Shown here: positions 36,521 through 49,174 of the stretch, piece after piece | Layout of the letters: every line of letters starts with the position of its first letter | Numbering within the stretch: position 1 is the stretch's first letter | NCBI RefSeq assembly: GCF_900747795.2 | Contig: NC_041407.2 | Span: forward strand, 26,708,879-26,772,878 | DNA from: Erpetoichthys calabaricus | Lineage: Eukaryota; Chordata; Cladistia; Polypteriformes; Polypteridae | Reading direction: 5' to 3' | DNA length: 64,000 nt | Program-made: the position numbers and the translations under genes | The notes under the pieces: model-generated | The model's database searches: none | The model's input: only the letters and a program-made list of their open reading frames with translations | What the model was told of the DNA's origin: nothing

Positions 36521-38134
36521 CTATCTTCTAGCCATTTAGGAAGTGCCACAGTATAGAAATATACTGTTTATCATTGGTGTCCACTTCCTGGAGCTCAGCA
36601 AGGTGAGTGAGGTTAGAGAATAATACATGGCAACCAGACAAGGTGAAACAACAAGCCCAGTAGTAGGTACATCTGCCTGCTTCATATGGTAGGCATAGAA
36701 TTTCATTTTGAGAAATCATCAGTTCCACCAGTGTGAGCTAAATGCTGCATAGCAGCTATAGAGAAAGTTAAAAGGATTACAGACAAAAAGGTTGGACACT
36801 AAGTGGCCATGTTTAATAGGTATTCCTGAGGATGTAAGGAATAACTCGGATTCCCAGTGGGTGGCAAAGTATTACATGATACCAAAGGCTTACCTAAAAT
36901 CTGTATATAGTAGCACAACATTCAGAAGCAAGTATACAGTCCTGAGTAAGAGCCAATAATTCAGCAACTAGTGCAGAACAGGATGACATTTTCATGATAT
37001 GGCTTTTGACTTATATTTTTACAGCCTTTTCCTTGGCCTCTAAAAATAATATGGATATCATTGTGAGGGAGTTTCAGAGGTCAAGGAGTCTAATAGTTAG
37101 AATTTTTTTTTGCGATTTTAGCATTTTTTTGACAAGGTTATTTTTGAAATACGTTTTCTGTAGTTCCGTTTTATTTTATTATGGGAACCACCATCATTTG
37201 CTGTTTTTTGTGCAGGGTTTCCAAGCTGTTGTTAGGTGTGTGTGATGGGTGACATTTTTACCACAACAGTATAGAGGATAGAGTCGTACACTTCGTGACT
37301 CTCCTGGTTTGTGGAAACATCAAAACAAAACAAAAAAATCCTTGTGTTATTATTCTTAAAGATACTGTATCTTTGGTTACAAATTATTTTCTGCCTTTTT
37401 TCTTTTATTTACATCTTGCATTTTTGTTTAGGCTACTTGAAATATTCTAGTTATTGACTCTCTCACTACATTTCTTAATCTACAGTTCTGTCTCACATAT
37501 TGGCCTTTGTGTATTTAATTTCTGTCTTCAGGTTTTGGTCTTGGTTTGTGATCACCATTACAATTTATCCTCTGATTCCATCTTACTTCAAATTGCAGCC
37601 AGTACAAAAAGAAAATAAGGTGATTTAAGGGGAAAAAAAGCTGACAAGGCCCTAAAGGGTGAGTAACGGGAGGAACCATCTACAAAGACCACATTAGGGA
37701 GAGGTTTATCATGTAAATCTGGGACATTGGGAGGAGATTAGTGGAGCGAACCTATTCAGAGCAGTAGGGCACACTGCCTTTCTTTGTTGAATACAAAGGG
37801 AATTGAAAAGGTAGTTTGATATGTGGACTGGTGAAACACAATAAAAAGTGAGTGGCCAAAAGTGTGAGAAGGGCAATTACAGAGTGGCAGAGTAGTAATA
37901 CGTTTTAGTGAATAAAGAGTTAAGGTTGGGCAGACTGAGTTATCAAACAAGTGGCAACAACTACATACAGATATGCGAGGAGAGTGAGGGCCATAACATC
38001 AAACTGGTACACATTGGCAGTGATGTTTGATAATGTCCTAAGTTCAATGTAGTTGTGAGACAATTATTTGCTCACCTGTAGGTGGGAAAAGACACCACAT
38101 ACTGAATTGCATAGCTCAAAAGAAAGCCTCTCAT
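36521..38134. other. spacer, no gene seen
   Basis: AT-rich; no exon or named repeat recognised. Confidence 0.35.
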
Positions 38135-38982
38135 GTACTCTTACTGATACATGTGCCAAAGTGGTTCTTCAGAGTGATGCCATAAGGGAACCATTTTAAG
38201 TTCCCAGAAGAACCATCCACATAAAGGTCGAGAAAGAACCTTTATTTAGATTCCTAACAGGTTCCATAAACAAGCATAAACAGATGATAAGATTTATGAA
38301 ATACCAATGGGTTCCTAATTTTAAATAATAACAATAATAATTCATTACAGGGCGGCGCAGTGGCGCAGTGGTAGTGCTGCTGCCTCGCAGTTAGGAGACC
38401 CGGGTTTGCTTCCCGGGTCCACCCTGCGTGGAGTTTGCATGTTCTCCCCGTGTCTGCGTGGGTTTCCTCCGGGCGCTCCGGTTTCCTCCCACGGTCCAAA
38501 GACATGCAGGTTAGGTGGATTGGCGATTCTAAATTGGCCCTAGTGTGTGCTTGGTGTGTGGGTGTGTTTGTGTGTGTCCTGCGGTGGGATTGGTTCCCTG
38601 CCTTGTGCCCTGTGTTGGCTGGGATTGGCTCCAGCAGACCCCCGTGACCCTGTGTTCGGATTCAGTGGGTTGGGAAATGGATGGATGGATTCATTACATT
38701 TATATAGCACTTCCACAGTCTCCTTACTGCAAATGGACTCTTTCTGCATATTATAATACAGGCTGAGTTCTGATTTTCTTTATCTGGTAATATTCTACTA
38801 GGAAGCCTTCTATACATACAAAAATCCTTTTTTATCCACATACTGTATTACAAATCTCTTCAAAGTCCAAAGACACAATCTGAAATTCCCAGAATGAAAA
38901 GGTTCATTGTCAAGTAATTGTTCTACAAGGAACCAAACAATCCAGTAAAATGCCACTTTAAAACCATTATTTTTAAGAGTGC
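38135..38982. mobile_element. hAT-like MITE interrupted by a SINE
   Basis: The right end, reversed, reads GCACTCTTAAAAATAATGG and then 'ttttaaagtggcatttta'. The left end has 'tactcttactgatacatgtg' and 'aaagtggttcttc'. The 'ggttc..' and 'gaacc' words are arranged in inverted fashion at both ends, as in fish MITEs with this terminus. A SINE sits inside (38350-38688). The hAT label is from memory. Confidence 0.4.
38350..38688 (+). mobile_element. GGAT-tailed SINE with perfect 10-bp duplication
   Basis: Starts GGGCGGCGCAGTGGCGCAGTG and ends (GGAT)n. Flanked by ATTCATTACA at 38340-38349 and 38689-38698. It lacks about 20 bp ('ttggcaccctgcccggg') that other copies have after 'ctgcggtggg'. Confidence 0.87.
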
Positions 38983-41900
38983 ACTGGAGTGCCCCTCCTA
39001 AATAACTAGAGGAAGATTTTGTTGAAAGATGGAATGAACCAAAAAGATCTGGGTCTCAGGCACTTGGAGGATCACACCTTCAGAGGTACAATAGGGTTTA
39101 CAGAGGAGATGTCATCCTAGGACTTTTTCTGCAGTTTGTCTTGAAAACAGAGAAGAACAGTTCTGCCTCATTCCTCATTCCATTCCTGATGTGTGTGTGT
39201 GTTTCATTATTGCAATAATGTACTGCCCTGAACTTTATTGCCTTTTTCATTCTTCCATGCAACACAAGAACTTTTCTTTGCAATTTTGTTATCTAAACCA
39301 TATGAGACTAAAGAAACAAATGGTGGTCTGCTATCAACTGTCAATGTCATCCTGGAATTATTTCAAATTGTTTCATGCAGTCAACTTCTCTCACTATTTC
39401 TGAGCACACCCCTAAATCTTTCTTCAATCAGTTTTCTTAGGGAACTATTAAAGTTTTTTTTTTTATACTTGTTACATCATATTGCCAAGTTCACACAGAA
39501 GTTCGTAGAAAAAGTCAATCATTTTACATTTTAGCCTTAGCATTGAAAATTTTCCATATGGTGAACCCATGGAAGCAATGCTTTTAAAATGTTTTTCCAT
39601 ATTTCTGCAATATAATAATAATAATAATAGTAATAATAATAATAATATATTTTATTGATTTAGTGTGTTTCCTGTTGCTGCATTAGTTACAATAATCACA
39701 CTAAATATAATAATAATATCCTAAATCCACCTTAACAAAAGGACAAGTGTGTGTATTCTGTGTATACAGTACGTGTCAGTCTGGCTGCTATGACTCTGAA
39801 ATTCCAGCAGATGTCGCATAACAAACATTCATTGTAATAAAATGTATGGCATTTATTGTTTCAACAGATGCATTTTATTACTATGAATATTTGTTATCCA
39901 TGATCTGCTGGGATGAATGACCAATGCAATGCATTTTATCACTACATGCATTACAAAATACATTTCAATAGATGATACACTGCAAACATTAACACTGATG
40001 TCTACATTGATTACTTAGACGAGTTGCACAGCTAGTATTACAATAATATTCTAAATGTTATTTTGCACAGTTGTAAATTCAATGATTGATTTGAATAGAT
40101 ATTGTAAATCTTACTTTATATTCACTGTACCTTCCTTAGTTGTGACACAGTCATCTCACGAAGGGGTAGGTGTAGAGTGGTCAAGACGAACGGGGATGAG
40201 CATTCCCATTGCTGCCCTTCCCCAAATCTTGAGATATACCATGGTGGGGTGGGATTATGAAAGGCAAGATGGAACTAAAACCATCATTCTAATCATGATA
40301 ACTTTCCATTTAGTTTTAACAGAAACACTGTTGCTTCGCCTGTTTCAACTTCTGATTTTTATTTCTACGCTTCCCTATTATTTCTTGACACTTTGCTCAT
40401 GGCTTTCATTTATTTCATTTTTCCATTTCAAAGACGGCTATTAATTGTCACAATATATTCCCTTACAATCCACCAAATAAACCCAGAGATACCAATTTCA
40501 TGATTCATTTATAACAGTACCCTTAATATGTTTACAAATTTTTCAGATGTTATTAACTTGCTAACCCATATCTATCTGATATTTTAGGCTGATGACTTTA
40601 GGTCTGGTAGACTGGACACTTTCAACAACCTTTTTGGAAGAAAAACCTGCTCTGCTGTAGCCTATGACGCGCTGCCTGTCTTTTAAATCCAGTGACTAAG
40701 ATCGTCAAGGACTGCTTGGTGTCACTTTTTTAATCCCTTTTCCCCCATCAATCAGAGATGGTGACTTATTTACCGAACCTCTCAGAAAGCAATACTGCAG
40801 GTAACCTAGGATCTTGTGTGGGTGTGTGTGTGGGGAGGAAGTGTTACCTATTTACAGAGATGCCAGCTACTGTCACTTGTTTTTGTTTTATACTTGTATT
40901 AATTTTAAAAGTTACTCATGATTTGTATTTGTTAATTCATAATTGGTTTTGTTCACTTTCCTTTAAGAATATTATTCAGTTTGCTCTGATTAGTATATTC
41001 CTTTTTGCACTCTAGGTGTTAACTATGATATACAGTATTTGAAACATAAGAAATTAGAAAAATGAGAGGAGACCATTCAGCCCATCAAGCACATTTTTAG
41101 CTCATAGTTAAGCTGTCAAAAATTTTTTTTTTTCCTTTTTTTAAGTGATTATTTTTTACCTTAAATTTACAAACTGACAAAGGGTTGATAGTTCTTGACT
41201 TCTCCCAACTGGAGTTCAATTCAGTTTATTTTGATATGACTCGTTCTCAGGTAAAATAAAATATACAGTTTACAGATTATTAAATACAAAATGAGTGCAC
41301 ATAAAGGCACAGATTTGTTTAAACACACATAAAAAGAAAGTAATTTGAAACTGATTAACATAAATGAAAACCAACAATCTTAGTACATTTATTAATTTTT
41401 AAAGAATGGCCAGTTGACATAGTTAATGAATAGACTTGATTAGGGAGACAAATAACAGTTGAGCTGGAGGTTAGGAGGTAAAGATGTGTAGGAGGGTGAG
41501 CACACAAAAAGGTTTGGGTTTTATTTTAAGTATCCTCTGTTTTAATTTTAAATTGAGTTGTCTTGGAGTTGTAAATTGAATTTGTTGTATGGTGACTGAG
41601 AGACTTGCTTGCACCATGAAGTGTGGGAGGTGGACCCTCGTGTAGGAGTGGAACAGGAGGCTCTGGATCTGGACACTGTGCTAAGAAGGACGGTCGTAAA
41701 GAGAATCTGAATGTGACATGGCATGAAGGTTCCAGAATAAACTAAGTGTCCTGTTACCTTACCATGGATAGCGGTGTAGGATTCCTTTGGTCTGGTGGTT
41801 TCCTCTTTGTTTAGATTGTAGGGGCCAGTGGCCATATAGAAATGACAGAAACACCTGCACTAGCTTAGGTTTCATGAGAAATGGATACTTCTGCCGGTCT

Positions 41901-42684
41901 TGTGTCTGCTTGAAAATCCATTGTTTCATTTTATGGAACCTAAGACAAAAAGTGTGGTATATTAAGAAAAATAAAATGAATAAATCTGCTAAAAGTAACC
42001 AAGTCCTAGTACTCCAAGTATTTCAATAACTAGGTGCTATTGTTGGCTGGGTCGTGCTAGCCTGGTTATCCTGGAGGGGTTGTGCCAACTTTTTCCATGA
42101 TGGGCCTGCCAATCTCCATTGGACAGCAAACCCCTTAGTGCTGGGTGTAGTCTGGTCTTTTTACTTTTGCCTGGGGACCATCCCAAGTCTGGTGGCATTC
42201 AGACACTCTTGCCCTTGCTCATCTGCCCAACGCCCATGTCACGTTTGGTCGCGAGGGGAGGATAACTCCTAGGGAGTTGCCTATTACCAGTAGGTAGCAA
42301 CAGTGATGGCACAAATTAAAAAAAGTGGCCCATACTTTTTACATATGTTGGCTGGATGCCTTCTCAGGTTTTTTATTGCCGTTTAGGGCGTTGCCTGCCT
42401 CATGATTGTGGTATCTCCCTCCACTTTCGATACCAAACTATGGAAAAAATGAGTTGCACTTTTAGTTTTTTCAAGAGAATGCAAAGCCTTTTTCTTAAAA
42501 ATAATTATAAGAACCATGTGTGTGTATTCATGTGTACATAGATTTAGAACGTTGCTCTTCCTGCCTTTTTTGATAAAAGAAACTTTGCATCTAAACTAAA
42601 CAGAAGCCTGTTATTTCCAAGTCTGCAAACAGAATATTATAATTCTATAGGCTTTTAAAGTCTCTAATAGGATGTACTTTACCC
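38983..42684. other. gene-poor stretch with minor repeats
   Basis: Contains a TAA microsatellite at about 39609-39648 and, at 41037-41110 on the minus strand, the 3' end of the CR1-like LINE ('gatgggctgaatggtctcct' in minus sense). No exon was recognised; the 129-codon frame at 40055 has no motif. Confidence 0.4.
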
Positions 42685-42977
42685 GTGGGGGGTAAACGTT
42701 AACATTTAACATTATACAAAGTTATTGTCTGTTTTTTACCTGCATTATTATCAATCTTTAACTTAGTATTGTTTATTGTATCAGTATGCTGCTGCTGGAG
42801 AATGTGAATTTCCCATTGGGATTAATAAAGTACTGCGGCAGGTTGGCACACTGCCCAGGATTGGTTCCCTGCCTTGTGCCCTGTGTTGGCTGGGATTGGC
42901 TCCAGCAGACCCCCGTGACCCTGTGTTTGGATTCAACGGGTTGGAAAATGGATGGATGGATGGATGGATTAATAAAG

Positions 42978-43071
<94 letters not shown>
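42685..43071 (+). mobile_element. L2-type LINE 3' end, interrupted by a SINE
   Basis: Starts in the 3' UTR ('gggtaaacgttaacatttaa'), continues to 'gggattaataaagta', is interrupted by a short SINE (42833-42965), then resumes with 'taataaagta' and a TCTA array to 43071. Confidence 0.85.
42833..42965 (+). mobile_element. GGAT-tailed SINE, 5'-truncated, inside the L2 tail
   Basis: Begins 'ctgcggcaggttggcac' and ends in (GGAT)n. Flanked by GGATTAATAAAGTA at 42819-42832 and 42966-42979; part of that repeat (GGAT) could also be tail. The duplication is L2 3' end sequence, which dates the SINE after the L2. Confidence 0.85.
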
Positions 43072-45994
43072 CTAACCATCACCACATAAGTGTGGACAAG
43101 AATTACACTGTAACCTGAAAAGTGGGTATTTGGGTACAGCCAGGAACAACAAAGAAAAATGACGACAGTAGACTCACATTGGTGAATGCAGTCACACACA
43201 AGGCCAACGATTACACAGCTAAAATATTAAAACAAGGCAGACATAAGACATCACTAAAAGTGCTATTTGCAGAAGTTAAAGGTTCAAGTCTCCTATGCCA
43301 AAACATACCAACAGCCCTCTGCTGCTGAGCTGTTTGTTCCTCATTATTGGTGTATGATGGTGTTTGATGTATGGCACCCAAATAGCCTTTGCTAATTTCA
43401 ATTTCACACAGTCCAAACAAGCATGTGTGCTGGCAGATTTGTAATTAGCATGTTCAAAGTAGTACACTGCAATGGATTTATTGGAAGGTGTCCAAGCTTA
43501 CTGTCATTGCTTGCAGGCTGCATCTCTGCAATGTGCTGTATTTCAGTTGATAACCATAGTACTTAATTGCTTTTAAATTTACACATACCGTGCCCTGCAA
43601 TGCACAGAATGTATCCTGATTTTTGGAAATCATTTAAACTGGCCCTGGGTGAGTGTGAGTTGACAACTGTGCTATTGCTTTACTAGAAGAAGCATGACTT
43701 TGTTTCAGTGGGTGAGGCTATGATGTATGTGTATGTGAGAGAATATTTAGACATCCCAAATCTTTGTCTGTCTTTAGCCAACCATAATCTTATAACCTGA
43801 TAACTTTACTTTCCCAGATTCTCTATATGAAGATAGAATTGATGAGGCAGTGAAGGACTGAATTTTATAAGGAACTTAGAAATCTGTGATTTGTGCTCAT
43901 ACATTTAGTGTCTATTATGCATTTGTGATATTTTATAGAACTTGCATATTAAATACTGCCAGCTATCAAAAACAGAAACAGCTATGTTTGCATGTATTTG
44001 TATACCACACATGTAACAGGAGCCTTTGTAAAAAAACGAAAAAAACAAAAAGAAAACCCATTGAATTATAAAAGATCATTTATTTGTAAGTGTGAAACAA
44101 CTAGCTTTAAATAACATTTGTACTAGTAGCATCATAAAATGAACAATGCAGGATCAGGTAACAGATAAATTAATGCTGCTGCTTGGGTTTAAATCCTGGT
44201 GGCTCGCTTCCTCTTTGGAGCTTGCACATTTTTCCCTGTGTCCCAAAGAATGTGCATGTTAGACAGTTCTAAACTGGTCCTCTATGAGTGTGGGACTGCA
44301 CATAAATCGAGTTATTCAATTGACTGTCACCCTGACTAGTGCTGGATCCTGGCTTACGACCAATGCTACCCATATAAGCCCCCTGTGACTCTGAATTGAA
44401 TCAAGTGCGATTATGAATACATTTGCTCTGTTTGTTTATTGCACATGATACAAGTACACAGGTAGAACCTGGTTGGGGGGTGGGGGTGGTCTAGGGAGGA
44501 AATCCAGATGTCGCAAAGCTTACTTTGCTTTATTACAAGAAAGGATCCAGAGTTCAAAGAAAGATGTCCCACCCATGAAGGTCAACAGAAATGAACTCCA
44601 AAAAGTCCTTCTCAGTAAGGTCCCCCTAATGGCCAATTAAACTTTTGGTCAGGTGACCCTGGAGAGGAATAAAAAGGAAGGGTAGGGACAGATTTCAGTC
44701 AGTTCATTTCTGTCTTAAGAATGGGAAGGGAGGAGGTTACAATATGAGGATCCTAACCCTGGAAATTAGGAATGGCAAACAAGGACTAAGCTACAATAAG
44801 ATTGTTCATCATTATGCAACAACTCTGTAAGTAACTTGTGGCTAGATAGGTGAAAGCCTTACTGATAAACTGTGGATGTATTTCATGTGTTTATTTGTGT
44901 AACTAAGATGGAATATATCAAACCATACTATTCTTTTAAACACATGAAGCACTCATAAAATTTGGATGAACTGTTCTTTTCCATCCACCCACCAATTCAG
45001 ATATTGCTCATTACATTTTCACCTTTTTGTAACACTGGTGATTGGGTCACAACGTCATTATCGATTTAAGCACAGATTCTGATTATTTAATGTTCAAAAT
45101 GTTGGGAATAGTTGATTTTAACATGGTGTCTGTATGTGTGTATGTAGAAACGTGGATAATTATAACTTCCGAGAAACTTACCTATCTTTCTCAAACATTT
45201 TCAAGTTGTATCCTGTTTGCTTTGTTACAGTCTCCAGGTCTATTGTTTTTGGTCCAGTACTTTTTTCCATAATATTCAAAAACAGTGTGACCTATGTCCA
45301 ACAATAACTGCCATAGAAATTGTTTACTTTAACCAGGATTTTTGTAGTCTGCTTAGTTTAGTCATAGGACCAGGGCTGTTGATTTACAAAACTGTTACAC
45401 AAGTAGCTTTTTAGGTACATATTTAAAGGTACATGTATGCACATGCACTCACGCACTGAAAGAAATCCATAAGTAAAGGTAGTTAACAGCTTTTTGCCAA
45501 CTGTCTCCTGGACAATGAAGAGAAAGAAATGAACTCACACAAACACACACACACATATGCCTAAATCTGTAAACATTAACGTGCACAGTGGAACTACGCC
45601 ACCCCACTGTATCAATCTGTCTATTTGTGCAGCTTGTTTATATCATTTGAACAAATGTGTTTTGTTTCAAGTGAAATATTTATTTAAGTGTTCAGCTCAT
45701 TCAATTTCCTGTTCATTTTATTCCACGTTTATTTGTGTAATAACAAATATAAATTAATATAATTGATTTCATATTATTGTACAGTACACTCTATTGTATT
45801 GTAAAATAGTCCATTGAGTTATTTCCTGCAGTGCCACTAAAGTGAAATTTACATGGAAGTACTGTATGAACCATTAAATACAGATGTTTTATTTAATAAA
45901 TAATTTTGTTAACAGTGAGTGATATTTAAAAATATGAAATAATAGAATGCAGTTACCTGTGTTAGTAGACAATATTAATATTAATTAATATTAT
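43072..45994. other. gene-poor stretch with an ancient SINE
   Basis: At about 44170-44420 a heavily diverged copy of the GGAT-tailed SINE can be followed ('ttaaatcctggtggc', 'ttctaaactggtcctcta', 'tgaattgaatcaagtgcg'). No exon was recognised elsewhere. Confidence 0.4.
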
Positions 45995-48900
45995 GCATCC
46001 GGCGCCGCCGTGAGTGGCAGCCTTTTCAGCAGCTCCGTGTATGACTGTATATGTATGTGTACTTTTCTACTTTTATTTTTCTATTTTTATTTATTGATCA
46101 CTCCTACCACTTTATTTTATGTGGATTCCTTCCCTGGACACACTTACTTTTACAACGTGGGCATGGATTTTAACACGCCGAGACTCACCTATTCAAGTAC
46201 TCAACTTCGGGCGCTGAGAACAAATGTCAGTGCCGGTGTGGTTCCATATTTACCCGACGAGGTAAGAAGGCGGTATCGTGGCAGCAGAGCCGGCACTAAG
46301 CTAAAAAAGAAGCGGCTTGCGAGAAAGTGGCGTTTCAAGCCTTCGGTGCCTTCTGTGATTCTGGGGAATGTAAACTCAATCTCAAATAAGATCGACGAAC
46401 TGGCTGCGCTGGTGAAAAATGTAAGGACCTACAGAGAATGCAGTTTGTTGTGTTTCTGCGAAACGTGGCTAAATAACACCATCCCAGATGCCAACGTGGA
46501 GCTACCCGGGTTTAGCACAGTTAGAGCGGACAGAGATGCAAGTACCTGTGGTAAGCACAAAGGAGGAGGACTCGCTCTCTATGTTAATACACGGTGGTGT
46601 CACTCTGGACATGTTAACGTCAAAATCTCCACTTGCTGCAGGGATATCGAACTGTTGGCCGTAAGTTTACGTCCCTACTACTTGCCCAGAGAGTTTGGAC
46701 ACGTCATTGTTGTCGTCGTGTACATACCTCCTCGGGCGGACGAGGAATCAGCGAGTGACATCATCCATTCCGCTGTTGCTAAGTTACAAACGCAGCACCC
46801 TGAGGCGCTTGTGCTAATCGCTGGAGACTTTAACCATGTGACGCTGGACAAAACATTGCCTGCATTCTCCCAGTATGTGGACTGTAACACCCGGGGAAAT
46901 AAGACTATTGATTTACTGTATGCAAACGTTAAAGACGCATACAGCGCCACCCCGCTGCCTGCGCTTGGGAAAGGAGATCATAACCTGGTTCTGCTTCAGC
47001 CTCACTACAAACCAAAAGTGAGAGTCCTACCTGTAACCACACGATCATTCAGGAAGTGGACCCTGGAGGCTGAGAATACTCTGAGAGAACTTTTTGGAAC
47101 TACAGACTGGGATATCCTGCAGGGATCTCATAATGAGAACATTGAGGAAGTTGTTGACTGCACTACTGACTACATCAACTTCTGTATGGACATTGTAGTT
47201 CCAGTAAGAACAGTATGCTGCTATGCTGACAACAAGCCATGGATTACAAGTGACATCAAGGGCCTTTTGAATCAGAAGAAAAGGGCTTTTAAAGACGGTG
47301 ATCAGCATGAGCTCAAGCGCGTGCAGAAGGAACTCCGAGTCCAACTCAGGGCGGCGAAGGAGCAGTACAGGAGAAAGCTGGAGCAGAAGTTGCAGAATAA
47401 CAGCATGAAGGAAGTGTGGGATGGGATGAAGATCATCACTGGCTGCAGCTCGAAGCGGGGTACCACCATTGAGAGAGACGTGAAGAGAGCAAACCAAATT
47501 AACAACTTTTTTAACAGGTTTGACCACCCTAACCCACTCTCACTCTCACCTCGGAGTACTGCACCCTCCACCCATCCTTCTGCTGATACCAGCATAGGAA
47601 AGACATCCCCACCCATAATTACAACAGCGCAAGTGAGCAGAGAGCTGAGGAGACTTCGTGCCAGCAAAGCAGCGGGTCCAGATGGAGTATCGCCACGACT
47701 GCTGAAGGTCTGTGCATCGGAGCTGGGGGGTCCTCTACAGCGCATCTTCAACCTGAGCCTGGAACAGGGGAGAGTCCCGAGGCTTTGGAAAACATCTTGT
47801 ATCACCCCAGTCCCAAAGGTATCACGTCCTAGTGAGCTGAATGACTTTCGGCCTGTTGCTCTGACATCACATGTGATGAAGACCATGGAGAGGCTGCTGC
47901 TTCACCACCTTAGGCCACAGGTTCAACACGCCCTTGACCCTCTGCAGTTTGCATATCAGGAGAAGGTGGGAGCGGAAGATGCCATCATCTATATGCTACA
48001 CCGATCCCTCTCTCACTTGGACAGAGGCAGTGGTGCTGTAAGAATTATGTTTCTAGACTTCTCTAGCGCCTTCAACACAATCCAACCTCTGCTCCTTAGG
48101 GACAAGCTGACAGAGATGGGATTAGATTCATACCTAGTGGCATGGATCGTGGACTATCTTAAAGACAGACCTCAGTATGTGCATCTTGGGAACTGCACGT
48201 CTGACATTGTGGTCAGCAACACAGGAGCGCCACAAGGGACTGTACTTTCTCCGGTCCTGTTCAGCCTATATACATCGGACTTCCAATACAACTCGGAGTC
48301 CTGCCATGTGCAAAAGTTCGCTGATGACACTGCTATCGTGGGCTGTATCAGGAATGGGCTGGAGGAGGAGTATAGGGACCTAATCAATGACTTTGTTAAA
48401 TGGTCCGACTCAAACCACCTACACCTGAACACCAGCAAAACCAAGGAGCTGGTGGTGGATTTTAGGAGGCCCAGACCCCTCATAGACCCAGTGATCATCA
48501 AAGGTGACTGTGTGCAGATGGTGCAGACCTATAAATATCTGGGAGTGCAGCTGGATGATAAATTAGACTGGACTGCCAATACTGATGCGCTGTGCAAGAA
48601 AGGACAAAGCCGGTTATACTTCCTTAGAAGGCTGGCTTCCTTCAACATCTGCAATAAGATGCTGCAGATGTTCTATCAAACAGTTGTGGCGAGCGCCCTC
48701 TTCTACGCAGTGGTGTGCTGGGGAGGCAGCATTAAGAGGAAAGACGCCTCACGCCTGGACAAACTGGTGAGGAAGGCAGGCTCTATTGTTGGCATGGAGC
48801 TGGACAGTTTAACATCTGTGGCAGAGCGAAGGGCGCTCAGCAGGCTCCTATCAATTATGGAGAATCCACTGCATCCATTAAATAATGTCATCTCCAGACA

Positions 48901-49174
48901 GAAGAGCAGCTTCAGCGACAGACTGCTGTCACTGTCCTGCTCCACAGACAGATTGAGGAGATCGTTCCTCCCCCAAACTATGCGACTCTTTAATTCCACC
49001 AGGGGGGGTAAACGTTAATATTTAACATTATACATAGTTATTGTCTGTTTTTTTCACCTGTATTATTATCATTCTTTAATTTAATATTATTTATTGTATC
49101 AGTATGCTGCTGCTGAAGAATGTGAATTTCCCATTGGGATTAATAAAGTATCTATCTATCTATCTATCTATCTA
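45995..49174 (+). mobile_element. L2-type LINE, apparently full length with intact ORF
   Basis: The 5' side begins near 'tgcatccggcgccgccgtga', a GC-rich start in AT-rich surroundings. One unbroken ORF follows, then a short 3' UTR with 'gggattaataaagta' and a TCTA tail ending at 49174. No target-site duplication could be assigned. Five other copies of its 3' part occur in this window (2.64, 18.8, 23.6, 42.7 and 50.4 kb), the one at 23.6 kb nearly identical. The L2 clade (CR1 group) is inferred from domain order and tail; Rex1 is the alternative. Confidence 0.88.
46163..49018 (+). CDS. L2 LINE endonuclease-reverse transcriptase polyprotein
   Basis: From the ATG at 46163 (MDFNTPRL) the product has 951 residues. 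The frame is open upstream to a GTG at 46010 and has another ATG at 46055, which would add a hydrophobic leader (FLLLFFYFYLL) that looks like 5' UTR translation; I prefer 46163. Numbered from 46010: apurinic endonuclease at about 118-330, with NVNSISNK, ETWL (149), YIPP, GDFNH (273) and GDHN (322); reverse transcriptase at about 540-860, with GPDG, FRPVALTS, FLDFSSAFNTI (681), GAPQGTVLSPVLF and the catalytic FADD (770); then a C-terminal region ending NSTRGGKR. All catalytic motifs are present and there is no stop. The protein would nick chromosomal DNA and copy its own RNA there. Function is inferred from motifs only. Confidence 0.9.
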   Translation: MDFNTPRLTYSSTQLRALRTNVSAGVVPYLPDEVRRRYRGSRAGTKLKKKRLARKWRFKPSVPSVILGNVNSISNKIDELAALVKNVRTYRECSLLCFCETWLNNTIPDANVELPGFSTVRADRDASTCGKHKGGGLALYVNTRWCHSGHVNVKISTCCRDIELLAVSLRPYYLPREFGHVIVVVVYIPPRADEESASDIIHSAVAKLQTQHPEALVLIAGDFNHVTLDKTLPAFSQYVDCNTRGNKTIDLLYANVKDAYSATPLPALGKGDHNLVLLQPHYKPKVRVLPVTTRSFRKWTLEAENTLRELFGTTDWDILQGSHNENIEEVVDCTTDYINFCMDIVVPVRTVCCYADNKPWITSDIKGLLNQKKRAFKDGDQHELKRVQKELRVQLRAAKEQYRRKLEQKLQNNSMKEVWDGMKIITGCSSKRGTTIERDVKRANQINNFFNRFDHPNPLSLSPRSTAPSTHPSADTSIGKTSPPIITTAQVSRELRRLRASKAAGPDGVSPRLLKVCASELGGPLQRIFNLSLEQGRVPRLWKTSCITPVPKVSRPSELNDFRPVALTSHVMKTMERLLLHHLRPQVQHALDPLQFAYQEKVGAEDAIIYMLHRSLSHLDRGSGAVRIMFLDFSSAFNTIQPLLLRDKLTEMGLDSYLVAWIVDYLKDRPQYVHLGNCTSDIVVSNTGAPQGTVLSPVLFSLYTSDFQYNSESCHVQKFADDTAIVGCIRNGLEEEYRDLINDFVKWSDSNHLHLNTSKTKELVVDFRRPRPLIDPVIIKGDCVQMVQTYKYLGVQLDDKLDWTANTDALCKKGQSRLYFLRRLASFNICNKMLQMFYQTVVASALFYAVVCWGGSIKRKDASRLDKLVRKAGSIVGMELDSLTSVAERRALSRLLSIMENPLHPLNNVISRQKSSFSDRLLSLSCSTDRLRRSFLPQTMRLFNSTRGGKR

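Noticed and set aside
40055-40444. 129-codon open frame
   Set aside because: No domain, no splice context, AT-rich composition as in flanking non-coding DNA.
47045-47886. Minus-strand frames of 160 and 194 codons opposite the L2 ORF
   Set aside because: Shadows of the plus-strand L2 coding sequence.
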